64,000 bases of DNA from Lolium rigidum. Lineage: Eukaryota > Streptophyta > Magnoliopsida > Poales > Poaceae. Below, one piece after another: positions 32,575-42,723 of this stretch (its first letter is position 1; each line of letters opens with the position of its first letter). Where the stretch lies: assembly GCF_022539505.1 (NCBI RefSeq), contig NC_061512.1, positions 249,690,510 through 249,754,509 of the forward strand. Direction: 5' to 3'. The translations under genes and the position numbers were made by a program. The notes below the pieces were generated by a model. The model was not told the origin of the DNA. It saw only the letters and a program-made list of their open reading frames with translations, and searched no databases.

Positions 32575-34616
32575 TGATGCGACCCGGACATTTGGAACTT
32601 GGGTGCGCGCGCACCCGTTTACGAAAAGTTCAAAAAATGTGAAGTAAATTTTTGCATGTACATATTATGTTGATACTTACTCGTGTAAGTTTTCACGAAA
32701 AAAAACCATTGTGTGTGGCTTGCATAAAAATGACAAAATGTCCAAATGAGAATAGTGAACAGGAATTTGTACTATTCACAAGAATAGGAATTTGCATTTT
32801 GTCATTTTTGTGTAGGTCACATATAATGGTATTTTTCCGTGAAAACACACACGAGTAAGTATCAACATAGTATATACATGCAAAATTTTACTTCATATTT
32901 TTTTTGAAAGTTTTAAATAGCATTATTTTGAACTTTACGTAAACGGGTGCGCGCGCACCAGGTTCCATTCACCATTTCCGATATTTGATGCATGTAAAAT
33001 ACATCCATGAACTTTGTAGTTTATTGTACCAAAATCCTTATTATACTGCAACTTATTATATTTATTTGGGCTAACATATTAATAGTTGCGAAAGTGCACA
33101 AGTTCTTGTGTTTAAACTTTGTTGTGTAGGATATAGGCAAATATGAAAGGAAACCGGTCATTATGGTGAAATCTAGAGTTTCCTGAAATCAGTCCCTCAT
33201 GGATACTTTTTAACGATCGCCCAAAACAGACCCAAATATGATCTCAAACGGAAAGAGTGCAAAAGATAGAAGTTGTGCATAATTTCAGAAGTTTAATTTT
33301 ATGTAAAGAACGCCCCAAACGGAGTTCGTATGCAAAATTGGCGTCCGTTTTACTGAAGGGTAGAGAGGCAGTTTTGGAAACCCAAAAATTGGTGACGTGA
33401 TTGACACAAACTATTGCCATATTTGATGAATTCGGCCAAACCACAACTTTATGGACTGATAAAGTACAGAGTGGGAGTCCTAGCTAGGAAGGTTCTAGAG
33501 GTGCCCAATAGTCTTTGGATCAAAGGGGCATCCAACCATGGCAAAGATGGCATCTCCAGCTCGGAAAACCCTTGTTTTGGAGGCATCCATCTATCATGAC
33601 AAAAATCCTCCTCCTTGGCAGCCGCTAATGAGGGGAAGAATCTCCTTAACATCAACACCAAGTTTAAAGAAGAAGAAGAAGGGGCAAGGGGCCGCTGCCC
33701 CCAAGCGTTGTCGCCATCCCTCTAGGAGCCGCCACCGCCTCCCGTGGTCGCCGTCATGGGGATTTTTATCGCCATCTCCTCCATGGGCTGCACCTATTCA
33801 TCAACTTCTACATCAATATCTTCATCTACTCTTTGTAATATCTTGACAACCATGATGTGTCTCACATGTCTTTGTTTGAGTAGAGATTTGTTCATGACAA
33901 TTGTTATATAGTTTGTTCTTGGTTGCATACAAGTTTATGTTATATTCTATGATGTTTTAGTGTACTAGCATATGAGTGCACACATATGTTGGGGATGCAC
34001 GAGGTTATCATCGTTGTATGTTGGTAGGATGAGGGACAGCTGGAGCTTGACAGAAAGCATGGCCAAATTTGTTAGATTCATGTTGTATTAATTCATGGTT
34101 AATCAACAAAGGGTATAACTATGGGGACCTTTAAACTTACAGCGGTGGTTGGACTTTATGTCTTAGTAATTCCCTTGTTTGTTCTTAATTGGCCTTGGGA
34201 TCAACCAATAGTAGTGTAATCGCTCATGTTTCCTCTCTAGAAGAAACTATAAAAAGATTATCTTTGTGATTCACTAACTAATTATGACAACCACTTAAAT
34301 GAAGTAGCAATTTGCTAGAAAACTTACTCCCTTGAGTTACTCCAATTTACTTCACTTTATTTTATTTTACTTTATTGCACTTCATTTTCTTGCATTAATT
34401 TTACTTCTTGCATTTTAGTTTCAGCACATATAGTTTTATACTAGAAATTTCTTCACACACACACACATCATATCTCATAGCTTTGCATATAAGGGCATAT
34501 AAGTGGGTTATTAGGGCTTTAGAGAATAGATAGTTTACATTTAGCTTCTCGTGGGTTCAACACTCAAATACTTATCAAATAGTATTATTGTGATCCCCTA
34601 CATTTAGGGGTTATCA
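32575..34616. mobile_element. Solo LTR G (LTR retrotransposon, family unknown) containing a MITE
   Basis: The LTR starts TGATGC at 32575, after ATATT (32570-32574), and ends TTTAGGGGTTATCA at 34616, followed by ATATT (34617-34621). A foldback MITE inserted six bases into it. Without the MITE the LTR is about 1.63 kb. It contains a (CA)n run at 34455-34468 and a GAAGAAGAAGAAGG run at 33668-33682. No internal domain is present. The short ORFs inside (for example 33538-33846) are not recognisable. Confidence 0.75.
32581..32979. mobile_element. Foldback MITE with GTGCGCGCGCAC ends
   Basis: About 400 bp that pair almost end to end. The outer arms carry GGGTGCGCGCGCACCCGTTT (32599-32618) and its partner AAACGGGTGCGCGCGCACC (32941-32959). 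Inner arms share TTACTCGTGT and TGACAAAATG. A direct repeat GATATTTGATGC flanks it (32569-32580 and 32980-32991), a length that suggests a Mutator-type origin. Non-coding. Confidence 0.8.
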
Positions 34617-34639
34617 ATATTGCATAATACATGGGCATG

Positions 34640-35040
34640 GATAAATGGCTCCCGAGCTACACATAGCATTTTTTTTGCAAAATTTAAAAAAATCATTTAA
34701 ATATTTGAAAAATTGAGAACATTCATAGATGTGGATACTAACGAAATCTACTAGTGTGCAAAAACCAACCCGAAATTCGTCGAATTTTAGGTTGAGCAAA
34801 CATGACAAACGTGTGGATCTAGGTTAGGTGAAGAGTACTCATTTTCAAAACTTGAAAAATTGTCAAATTTTCCATTTTTGTATAGCCTAAAATATAAGGA
34901 ATTTTTATTTGAGATTTTTCACTAAAGTAGAGTTCAACATTATCTGCACCAAGATTTTTATGCTGAATTTTTTGGAACTTACAAGTGTTGATTTTGATTT
35001 TTTTAAAGGCCCACCATGGAGCTTCAGCTCTATTTGTGGT
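34640..35040. mobile_element. Possible degenerate MITE
   Basis: AAATGGCTCCCGAGCTAC near 34646 has a weak complementary partner (GGAGCTTCAGCTCTATTT) near 35018. The interior is AT-rich and non-coding. A related single end occurs at 55314. The match is poor and no target duplication is clear. Confidence 0.35.
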
Positions 35041-35433
35041 TTCCGATAATACATACGCCTTAGAATTGTTGATCTCTTTTTCTCAAGCCATGTAGTGGCA
35101 ACTTATTGCTTATATGAGGTATGTTACAATGCATTGTCTCTTATCACGTTATTGTAGACAATGGTGGGCCTAGAAGCTTCTGGAAGTCTCGGCAAGCAAG
35201 TTTAAGATGCTTAACTTTAGAATAAAATCACTATAGAGAATCATAAAATACAAGTTATGGGCCGACGGCAAGCCTGAGTGGCCGCCCAGGCTAGAGGAGC
35301 GTCAGGTCCTCCCCTGAGCATAGGAAATATTAAAACTTAAGAGACTATTAATCCAATGCATTTTCTCTTAGGTATTTCAGATTGGATGTTCTTTCCCGTT
35401 ATATCTTAAGTAATTTAATTATGAGAGTGGATT
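35041..35433. other. Intergenic, no gene recognised
   Basis: Mostly AT-rich with a short GC-rich patch at 35262-35322 (GCCGACGGCAAGCC and GGCCGCCCAGGC). Nothing recognisable. Confidence 0.4.
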
Positions 35434-36823
35434 TGGTGACCGGGTGTATACATGAGCACGCGCTCATCACCGTTGGATTTAGTCCATCACCGTTGGATTC
35501 TACCTCTCACTAACGGCCACTACACGGCTGCCCGTTTGTGTTTTTTGTGTGAGAAAAGCTATACGTGAACCCCACACTCTATCATCTCATCTTCCTTTCC
35601 CAATCTCCCTAATCCCATCAGGAGTGGAGCACCACCAGGTTCGGACCCGTACGAGCAGCTGGAGGTGGCCCATTTACTGGATTTCTCGGCGCCTAGGATC
35701 TGGTTTGTCTTGGATGCGCCGGGAAGAAGCATGGTGAACACGAACTGCTCGGCGCTCCAACTCCAACGGCGGGGAAGACGACGCCGCCAACTCCAACGGC
35801 GGGGAGCACGACGAGCTGCCGCTCATCGGCGCCTACGGCGAGCTCGTGCACCAGGCGCTCGGCCGCCCCGCCAGCGTCGTGGCCCAGATGTGCGTCATAA
35901 TAAACAAGGTAGATGGGGGAGGAAAGTACAGATTCGCCCCATGAGATAGCTTCATAGTCAGAAAATGTCTGAAATTTTATTGATTCAGCAGCAGTTCAGA
36001 AACTAGAAGTAAAAAAATCACAGAGAAAGGGTAAAAGAAACCAAATAATTCCCCACTCCACGCCATCGTCTACTCCAGTAGCAGACTAGAGCAAACGCGA
36101 GACTGAAAATCACAGAGAAAGGATTTGTCTGTGCTTGTACTGGAGCAGGCCTGGGCTACCGCAGGCAGTGCTCCTGGTCGCAGCCCAAAGCGACCCTGCC
36201 ACCACCCCTTGCACAGCAACGACGGAGCGGTTCCAGCTACCCCAATCGCGATCCCGATTTGGAGATGGCCGCCCACACCCCAATCGCTCCAACGCGCCAA
36301 GACGGGAGGATCTCGGGAGTTTGGGGGCGAATCGGAAGGCGCGACCGAGCAGCTCGCTTCCAGTGATGCAGCGGCGGCGGCGTTTATTAGGGACCAGGGG
36401 TGGCGGCGCTTAGCAGGCGAGGCTAGGTTGCGGGAAAGAGCAGGATGATGGGGAGCGGGATGCCGCCTGGAGTTGGAGGACGGAGGGGGTCAGGGTGCGG
36501 CAGGAGGTGGACGCGCCCTTCGTCGCCGCATCGCGCCTGACTTCTGCGCCCGCACGGCCCTTCCCCGCCCACCCACCCGCCTGCGCGACCCCTGCTTCCC
36601 GGATTTCATCGCCGCATCGCACCCGACCTCTGCCCCTCATGGCGCAGAGCTCTATCGAGGAAGGGGAAGTAGGGGAGTAATAGGCGAGGGGAGGGTCCGG
36701 TGGCTTGTGCGCATGGCACTTGACTAATCATTGCCTATGTGACCAGATCCGTGTCCAGTGTTAAAACGCCGTTAGACACGTGTCAGGCTGGAACCGCGTG
36801 CTCACGTATACACCCGGTCACCA
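35434..36823. mobile_element. TIR element carrying host gene fragments (Pack-type)
   Basis: The left end TGGTGACCGGGTGTATACAT (35434-35453), continuing GAGCACGCG, is mirrored at the right end (36795-36823, CGCGTGCTCACGTATACACC and on to GGTCACCA). That makes TIRs of about 29 bp with one or two mismatches. The 1.39-kb interior is much more GC-rich than the flanks and holds exon-like sequence but no transposase. This is the form of a non-autonomous DNA transposon with captured gene pieces. I could not find a clean target duplication, so the superfamily (perhaps Mutator) is open. Confidence 0.65.
35755..35943 (+). pseudogene. Captured exon fragment, possibly an amino-acid transporter
   Basis: One frame reads a Ser/Asn/Gly-rich, acidic start and then LPLIGAYGELVHQALGRPAS and VVAQMCVIINK, ending in a stop at 35943. 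The pattern YGELV..hGR..(hydrophobic)..CVIIN recalls a membrane segment of plant AVT6-type amino-acid transporters. AACAAG followed by GTAGAT (about 35906-35914) looks like an exon end with its 5' splice site. A 16-base direct repeat AACTCCAACGGCGGGG lies near its start. The assignment is tentative. Confidence 0.35.
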
Positions 36824-37060
36824 GGCTTCTTTCGATTTAATTATCTGGCACTATATTAAATAGTAAAAGAAGGTTGATGTTGTATCTTAGCTAATAACAA
36901 GTACAACAAAGTTATGTCATCTGGCTATATAAGAATTTGACTATTATATTATTTTTGCTTAACTGGAGGAGTCAGAATAAGAGAGAGAAGATAATCGGAT
37001 TGTAAATTAAGATCCAGATGCAGCATGAGCTCCTAAACACTTTGCGTGACTATAAGATGA
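36824..37060. other. Short AT-rich host segment
   Basis: No gene is seen. It ends at the target duplication ACCAT (37061-37065) of solo LTR F. Confidence 0.5.
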
Positions 37061-37065
37061 ACCAT

Positions 37066-37129
37066 TGATGACGTTGGAACTCCAAGTGCAGAGTGTTGTG
37101 TCAACAGAGTATTTTGCCCACAAGGGTGA
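37066..37129. mobile_element. Solo LTR F, left part
   Basis: It starts TGATGACGTTGGAACTCC after ACCAT (37061-37065). Element E interrupts it after 64 bases, duplicating GGTGA (37125-37129 and 44253-44257). The rest is at 44258-45849. Confidence 0.8.
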
Positions 37130-38652
37130 TGATACGTCTCCAACGTACCTATAATTTCTGATGTTCCATGCTTGTTTTATGGCAATACTTACATGTTTTG
37201 CTTGCATTTTATGATGATTTCATGCGTTTTCCGGAACTAACCTATTAACAAGATGCCACAGTGCCAGTTCCTGTTTTCTGCTGTTTTTGGTTCCAGAAAG
37301 GCTGTTCGGGCAACATTCTCGGAATTGGACGAACGCCAAAGATCTTATTTTTCCCGGGAGGCTCCAGAACACCGAAGGAGAGTCGGAGGAGAGCCAGGGG
37401 CCACCACACACGTGGGCCGCGCGGCCCCAGGCCTGGCCGCGCCGGCCTAGTGGGAGGCCACCCTGTCAGCCCTCCTGCGCCGCCTCTTCGCCTATTTAAG
37501 CCCTTTCGACCTAAAAACGCAGTACCAATTGACGAAACTCCGTAAAGACTCCGGGGCGCCGCCGCCATCGCGAAACTCCAATTCGGGGGACAGAAGTCTC
37601 TGTTCCGGCACCTCGCCGGGACGGGGAAGTGCCCCGGAAGCCATCTCCATCAACGCCACCGCCTCCATCATGCTCCGTGAGTAGTTCCCCCATGGACTAC
37701 GGGTTCTAGCTGTAGCTAGTTGGTATACTCTCCCCATGTACTTCAATACAATGATCTCATGAGCTGCCTTACATGATTGAGATTCATCTGATGTAATCGG
37801 TGTTGTGTTTGTTGGGATCCGATGGATTGTTACGTTATGATTGTCTATCTACAAAGTTTGTGAAGTTATTGTTGCTGCAATCTTGTTGTGTTTAATGCTT
37901 GTCACTAGGGCCCGAGTGGCATGATCTTAGATTTGAGCTCTATAATTATTGCTTAGATTGTATCTACAAGTTGTATGCACATGTCTATGTCCGGAACCAA
38001 AGGCCCCAAAGTGACGAAATTGGGACAACCGGAGGGAAAGGCTTAGATATGAGGATCACATGTTTTCACGGAGTGTTAATGCTTTGCTCCGGTGCTCTAT
38101 TAAAAGGAGTACCTTAATTTCCAATAGATTCCCTAGAGGCCCGGCTGCCACCGGCTGGTAGGACAAAAGATGTTGTACAAGTTTCTCATTGCGAGCACGT
38201 ATGACTATATATGGGAAACATGCCTACATGATTAATAGACTTGATATTCTGTCTTAATGCTATTTCAATCCTATCAATTGCCCAACTGTAATTTGTTCAC
38301 CCGACACTTGTTATTGGAGAGTTACCACTAGTGTAGATAGCTGGGAACCCCGGTCCATCTCGCATCATCATATACTCGTTCTACATGTCATTGGAAGTAG
38401 TATCAACTATTTTCTGGTGCCATTGCTCTCATATTGCTATTACTGCTGCCTTGTTACTGTTACTATCTGCTCTCATATTACTGCTACTTTCACGTCACCC
38501 CCGTTGCTAGTGCTTTTCCAGAGTGCAGCTGAATTGATAACTCAGCTTGTTAAGACTTATAAGTATTCTTTACCCCCCTTGTGTCGAATCAATAAATTTG
38601 GGTTTTACTTCCCTCGAAGACTGTTGCGATCCTCTATACTTGTGGGTCATCA
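37130..38652 (+). repeat. Element E left LTR (5' LTR)
   Basis: A 1523-bp LTR from TGATACGTCTCCAACGTACC to CTTGTGGGTCATCA. A GC-rich dyad (about 37396-37470) is followed by a TATA-like CCTATTTAAG (37491-37500). It is very similar to 42724-44252. Confidence 0.93.
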
Positions 38653-38663
38653 AGACTATTTTC

Positions 38664-38681
38664 TGGCGCCGTTGCAGGGGA
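38664..38681 (+). promoter_or_regulatory. Primer binding site of element E
   Basis: TGGCGCCGTTGCAGGGGA, 11 bases after the LTR, differs at one base from the PBS of elements A and B and would pair with the same tRNA (probably tRNA-Asp). Confidence 0.8.
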
Positions 38682-38902
38682 GGCATAGCTCTACTCATAA
38701 GTTCACCTGGGGAGTACACTCTACCTCTCTCTCCGCTTTTATTTTATTTTGTCTTGCTAGTTTATTTCTGTCTAGTTTATTTGTGCTTAGTTTATTTCTG
38801 TCTAGTTTTATTTTGCTTAGTTTCTTTTTGTCTTGTTTTATTTTCCTATATACCTGAAAATCCATAAAAATTTGAAAAACCTAAAAATTAAAAACTGCTG
38901 TT

Positions 38903-40271
38903 ATGGGAGAACCAACAACCTACTTGGAGCTTATAGAATGTTATAATAATTATAGAGAATCAAGAACTGGTAAAATAATGAGTGCTATGATAGAAAAATT
39001 GAATACAATGGCTAGAATCTTGCTTAGACGCCATGATATAAATCGTTGCTCTTAACATGATACTAAACATCTTAAATTTCAATGTGGCTTTAGTGAGGAA
39101 TTTTTAATTAAGAACTATAATCGGAATTGCTATATTCATTATGGGTTCGAAGAGGTAGAACAATTTGTCTTATTTATGGGAGCCTCCGAGATAGAATCCT
39201 TCATGGTTGAGAATTATGAAACTTGTGCTATTTGTAAGGACCTTAAAGATTATGTCTCTACTATCCTTAATTCTTGCATAGAATGCTACAAGTAGGAATC
39301 CTTATATCCTTGATTATAAAGAGAGACGCATTAATGCACAAGAATGCACTCACAATCTGCAGGAACCCGTGGAAGAAGAAATTGATGAACCTGAAAGCTC
39401 ATTGGATGAAAAAGAGGAGGAAATTGATGAACCTGAAAGCTCATTGGATGAAAAAGAAGAGGAGAGTGATGAACAAAAGGAGGAAGAATGGATTAGCTAC
39501 CCATGCCAACCTTCTAATGAGAGTAACTCTTCATCTCTTACACTATTTGATTGTCCTCCATGCTTACCGAAAGAGGTTGAATGTTATGTTCCCGTGGATT
39601 CTCTTGAAATATTTCCTATAAGTAAAACTTGTGAGAATAATTATGCTGCTGTTATATATGATAATCCATGCTACTTTGATAAATCTTATGATAATGCTTT
39701 GTTTGTGCCTGATGTCGAAATGCATGGTACTAAAGAATTTTGCTTCGCAAATATTTATGATAAAGCTCTAGATGATGGTCCTATGTTACTTGATTATATT
39801 AATTGTACTACTAATGAAAATGGGATTGGAAAAGTATTGACTTTATTTAAGAGTCCCATATCTCTTGAGATTGATCGATCACCTTGTTATATTATTGATA
39901 AAAGTGAGTTTGGAAGTTTTGATCCTACTATATTTGAGCTTGATAAAAATTATGTGTTTGGAAATCATGAAAAGTATGCTTCATGTGATAGTTATATTGT
40001 TGAGTTTGTTCATGAAGCTACTGAAAATTATTATGAGAGAGGAAAATATGGTAGTAGAAATTTTCATGGTACTAATACACCTCTCTATGTGCTGAAATTT
40101 TTGAAGCTACACTTGTTCTATCTTCCTTTGCTTGTTACTTTGCTCTTCATGAACTTGTTTATTTACAAGATTCCTTTTCATAGGAAGCATTTTAGGCTTA
40201 AATGTGTTTTGAATTTGCCTCTTGATGCTCTCTTTTGCTTCAAATACTATTTCTTGCGAGTGCATCATTAA
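38903..40271 (+). pseudogene. Unknown protein of element E with acidic repeat and C-terminal hydrophobic segment
   Basis: The first ATG after the PBS (38903) opens a frame starting MGEPTTYLELIECYNNYRES. It has an in-frame TAA at 39053-39055 and shifts frame near 39285, after which an open stretch runs to 40271. The visible protein is about 455 codons. It has a Cys-containing N-terminal region, two tandem 14-residue acidic repeats (IDEPESSLDEKEEE, from about 39381), a long Asp/Tyr-rich middle, and a hydrophobic stretch LFYLPLLVTLLFMNLFIY followed by a basic KIPFHRKHFRLK. The last part looks like a membrane anchor with a basic cytosolic flank. I recognise no gag or enzyme motif. It may be an accessory or envelope-like protein; function unknown. 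Confidence 0.6.
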
Positions 40272-40901
40272 AACTGCTGAGCCCATCTTGATGGCTATAA
40301 AGAAAGAACTTCTTGGGAGATAACCCATGTGTTATTTTGCTACAGTAATTTGTTTTATATTTGTGTCTTCGAAGTTGTTTACTACTGTAGCAACCTCTCC
40401 TTATCCTAGTTTTGTGTTTTGTTGTGCCAAGTAAAGTCTCTAATAGAAGGTTGATACTAGATTTGGATTTCCGCGCAGAAACAGATTTCTATCTGTCACG
40501 AATCTGGGCTTATTTCTCTGTAGGAACTCAGAAAAATCTGCCAATTTACGTGCGTGGTCCTCAGATATGTACGCAACTTTCATTAGTTTTGAGTTTTCTG
40601 ATTTGAGCAACGGAAGTACCATTTTAAAATTCGTGTTTACTGGCTGTTCTGTTTTGGCAGATTCTGTCTCGTTTTTTGCATTGTCTCTTGTGGACTTTAT
40701 GTGATGCTTTCTAGACGTGGAGAGCTGTAGCTAATGTTTTATTGAGTTCTTGCAATGTGTCACTACAGGACCAAGGTGGATTCAAGTTTTTTTTTTTTGA
40801 GTACTAACCCCTCTAATGAAGTTTATGAGAAGTTTGGTGTGAAGGAAGTTTTCAAGGGTCAAGAGAGGAGGATGATATATGATCAAGAAGAGTGAAAAGC
40901 C

Positions 40902-40975
40902 TAAGCTTGGGGATGCCCCCGTGGTTCATCCTTGCATATTTCAAGAAGACTCAAGCATCTAAGCTTGGGGATGCC
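40902..40975 (+). promoter_or_regulatory. Two internal polypurine-tract copies of element E
   Basis: TAAGCTTGGGGATGCC occurs at 40902-40917 and again at 40960-40975. Both match the true PPT next to the right LTR (CTAAGCTTGGGGATGC, 42708-42723). Confidence 0.65.
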
Positions 40976-41867
40976 CAAGACATCCCATTCTTCATCAACT
41001 TATCAGGTTTCTTCTATTGAAACTATATTTTTATTCGGTCACATCTTATGTGCTTTACTTGGAGCGTCTGTGTGTTTTTATTTTTGTTTGTGTTTGAATA
41101 AAGATGGATCCTAGCAATCCTTGTTTGGGAGAGAGACACGCTCCGCTTTTTCATATGAACACTTGTTCTTCGTTTTACTTTTAATGTTCAATGATAAAAG
41201 TTGGAAGCTACAATACTTATTGGTATTTGGTTGGAAATAGAAAATGCCTCATAATGTCTTGAATAATTTGACACTTGGCAATTGTTTTGAGCTCTCAAGT
41301 AGATCATGATTAAGTTTTTTCATGTAGTTTAAACCTATTAGTGGAGAACTACCGTAGAGCTTGTTAAAATTAGTTTGCATGATTGGTCTCTCTTAAGGTC
41401 TAGATATTTTCCGGTAAAAGTGTTTGAGCAACAAGGAAGACAAGTGTAGAGTATTATAATGTTTGCAATATGTTCTTATGTAAGTTTTGTCTGTATCGGT
41501 TCATACTTGTGTTTGCTTCAAATAACCTTGCTAGCCTAAGCCTTGTATCGAGAGGGAATACTTCTCATGCATCCGAAATCCTTGAGCCAACCACTATGCC
41601 ATTTGTGTCCACCATACCTACCTACTACATGGTATTTCTCCGCCATTCCAAAGTAAATTGCTTGAGTGCTACCTTTAAACAATTCAAAATTTATCACCTC
41701 TGATTTGTGTCAATGTTTAATAGCTCATGAGGAAGTATGTGGTGTTTATCTTTCAATCTTGTTGGGCAACTTTCACCAATGGACTAGTGGCTTCATCCGC
41801 TTATCCAATAATTTTGCAAAAAGAGCTGGCAATGGGATTCCCAGTCCCAAATTAATTAACAAAAATA

Positions 41868-41956
41868 GACACTCCTCCATGGTATGTGAATGTTGGAAGG
41901 CACCCGAAGGATTCGGTTAGCCATGGCTTGAGAAAGCAAAGGTGGGGAGGAGTGTC
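41868..41956. repeat. Hairpin repeat (GACAC type) in element E
   Basis: The arms GACACTCC (41868-41875) and GGAGTGTC (41949-41956) enclose GGATTCGGTTAGCCATGG, the reverse complement of the core in A and B. Confidence 0.8.
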
Positions 41957-41980
41957 ATCATAATAAAACTAAAATAAAAA

Positions 41981-42067
41981 GGCACTCCTTCATGGTATGA
42001 GATTGTTGGCAGGCACCCGAGGATTCGGTTAGCCATGGTTTGTGAAAGAAAGGTTGGAAGGAGTGCC
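41981..42067. repeat. Hairpin repeat (GGCAC type) in element E
   Basis: The perfect 10-bp arms GGCACTCCTT (41981-41990) and AAGGAGTGCC (42058-42067) enclose the same core. Read on each coding strand, E and A both have the GACAC hairpin first and the GGCAC hairpin second. Confidence 0.8.
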
Positions 42068-42707
42068 ACCCAAAAATAAAATAAAATGGGAGCCGCTCTT
42101 TGAAGGTTAGTCTGGCAAGGGGGTTAGAGTGCCCACTACCATTCGTTGACAACAACAAACACCTCTCAAAACTTTTACTTTTATGCTCTCTTTATGTTTT
42201 CAAAACCAAAGCTCTAGCACAAATATAGCAATCGATGCTTCCCTCTGCGAAGGGCCTATCTTTTACTTTATGTTGAGTCAGTTTACCCATTTCCTCCCAT
42301 CTTAGAAGCAAACACTTGTGTCAACTGTGCATTGATTCTTACATACTTGTTTATTTGCATTCATCATATTACTTTGTGTTGACAATTATCCATGAGATAT
42401 GCATGTTGAAAGTTGAAAGCGACTGCTGAAACTTATATCTTCCTTTGTGTTGCTTCGATGCCTTTACTTTGAATTTATTGCTTTGTGAGTTAACTCTTGC
42501 GCAAGACTTTTTGATGCTTGTCTTGAAAGTACTCTTCATGAAAAGTTTTGCTATATGTTATCTATTTGTTAGCAACTATAGATCATTGCCTTGAGTCACT
42601 TCATTCATTTCATATGATTTGTAATAGTATGATCAAGGTTATGTAAGTAGCATGTCACTACAGAAATTACTCTTTTTATCGTTTACCTACTCGAGGACGA
42701 GCAGGAA

Positions 42708-42723
42708 CTAAGCTTGGGGATGC
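42708..42723 (+). promoter_or_regulatory. Polypurine tract of element E
   Basis: CTAAGCTTGGGGATGC directly precedes the right LTR. Confidence 0.8.

Larger units (their letters stand above)
40272..42708 (+). other. Element E 3' noncoding domain
   Basis: No coding potential. It contains two PPT-like copies (AAGCTTGGGGATGCC at 40903 and 40961). The block shared with elements A and B lies at 41750-42260, with hairpins at 41868-41956 and 41981-42067, TCATGGGAGC-like and CCATTCGTTGACAACAAC strings, and CTTCCCTCTGCGAAGG. Confidence 0.7.
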
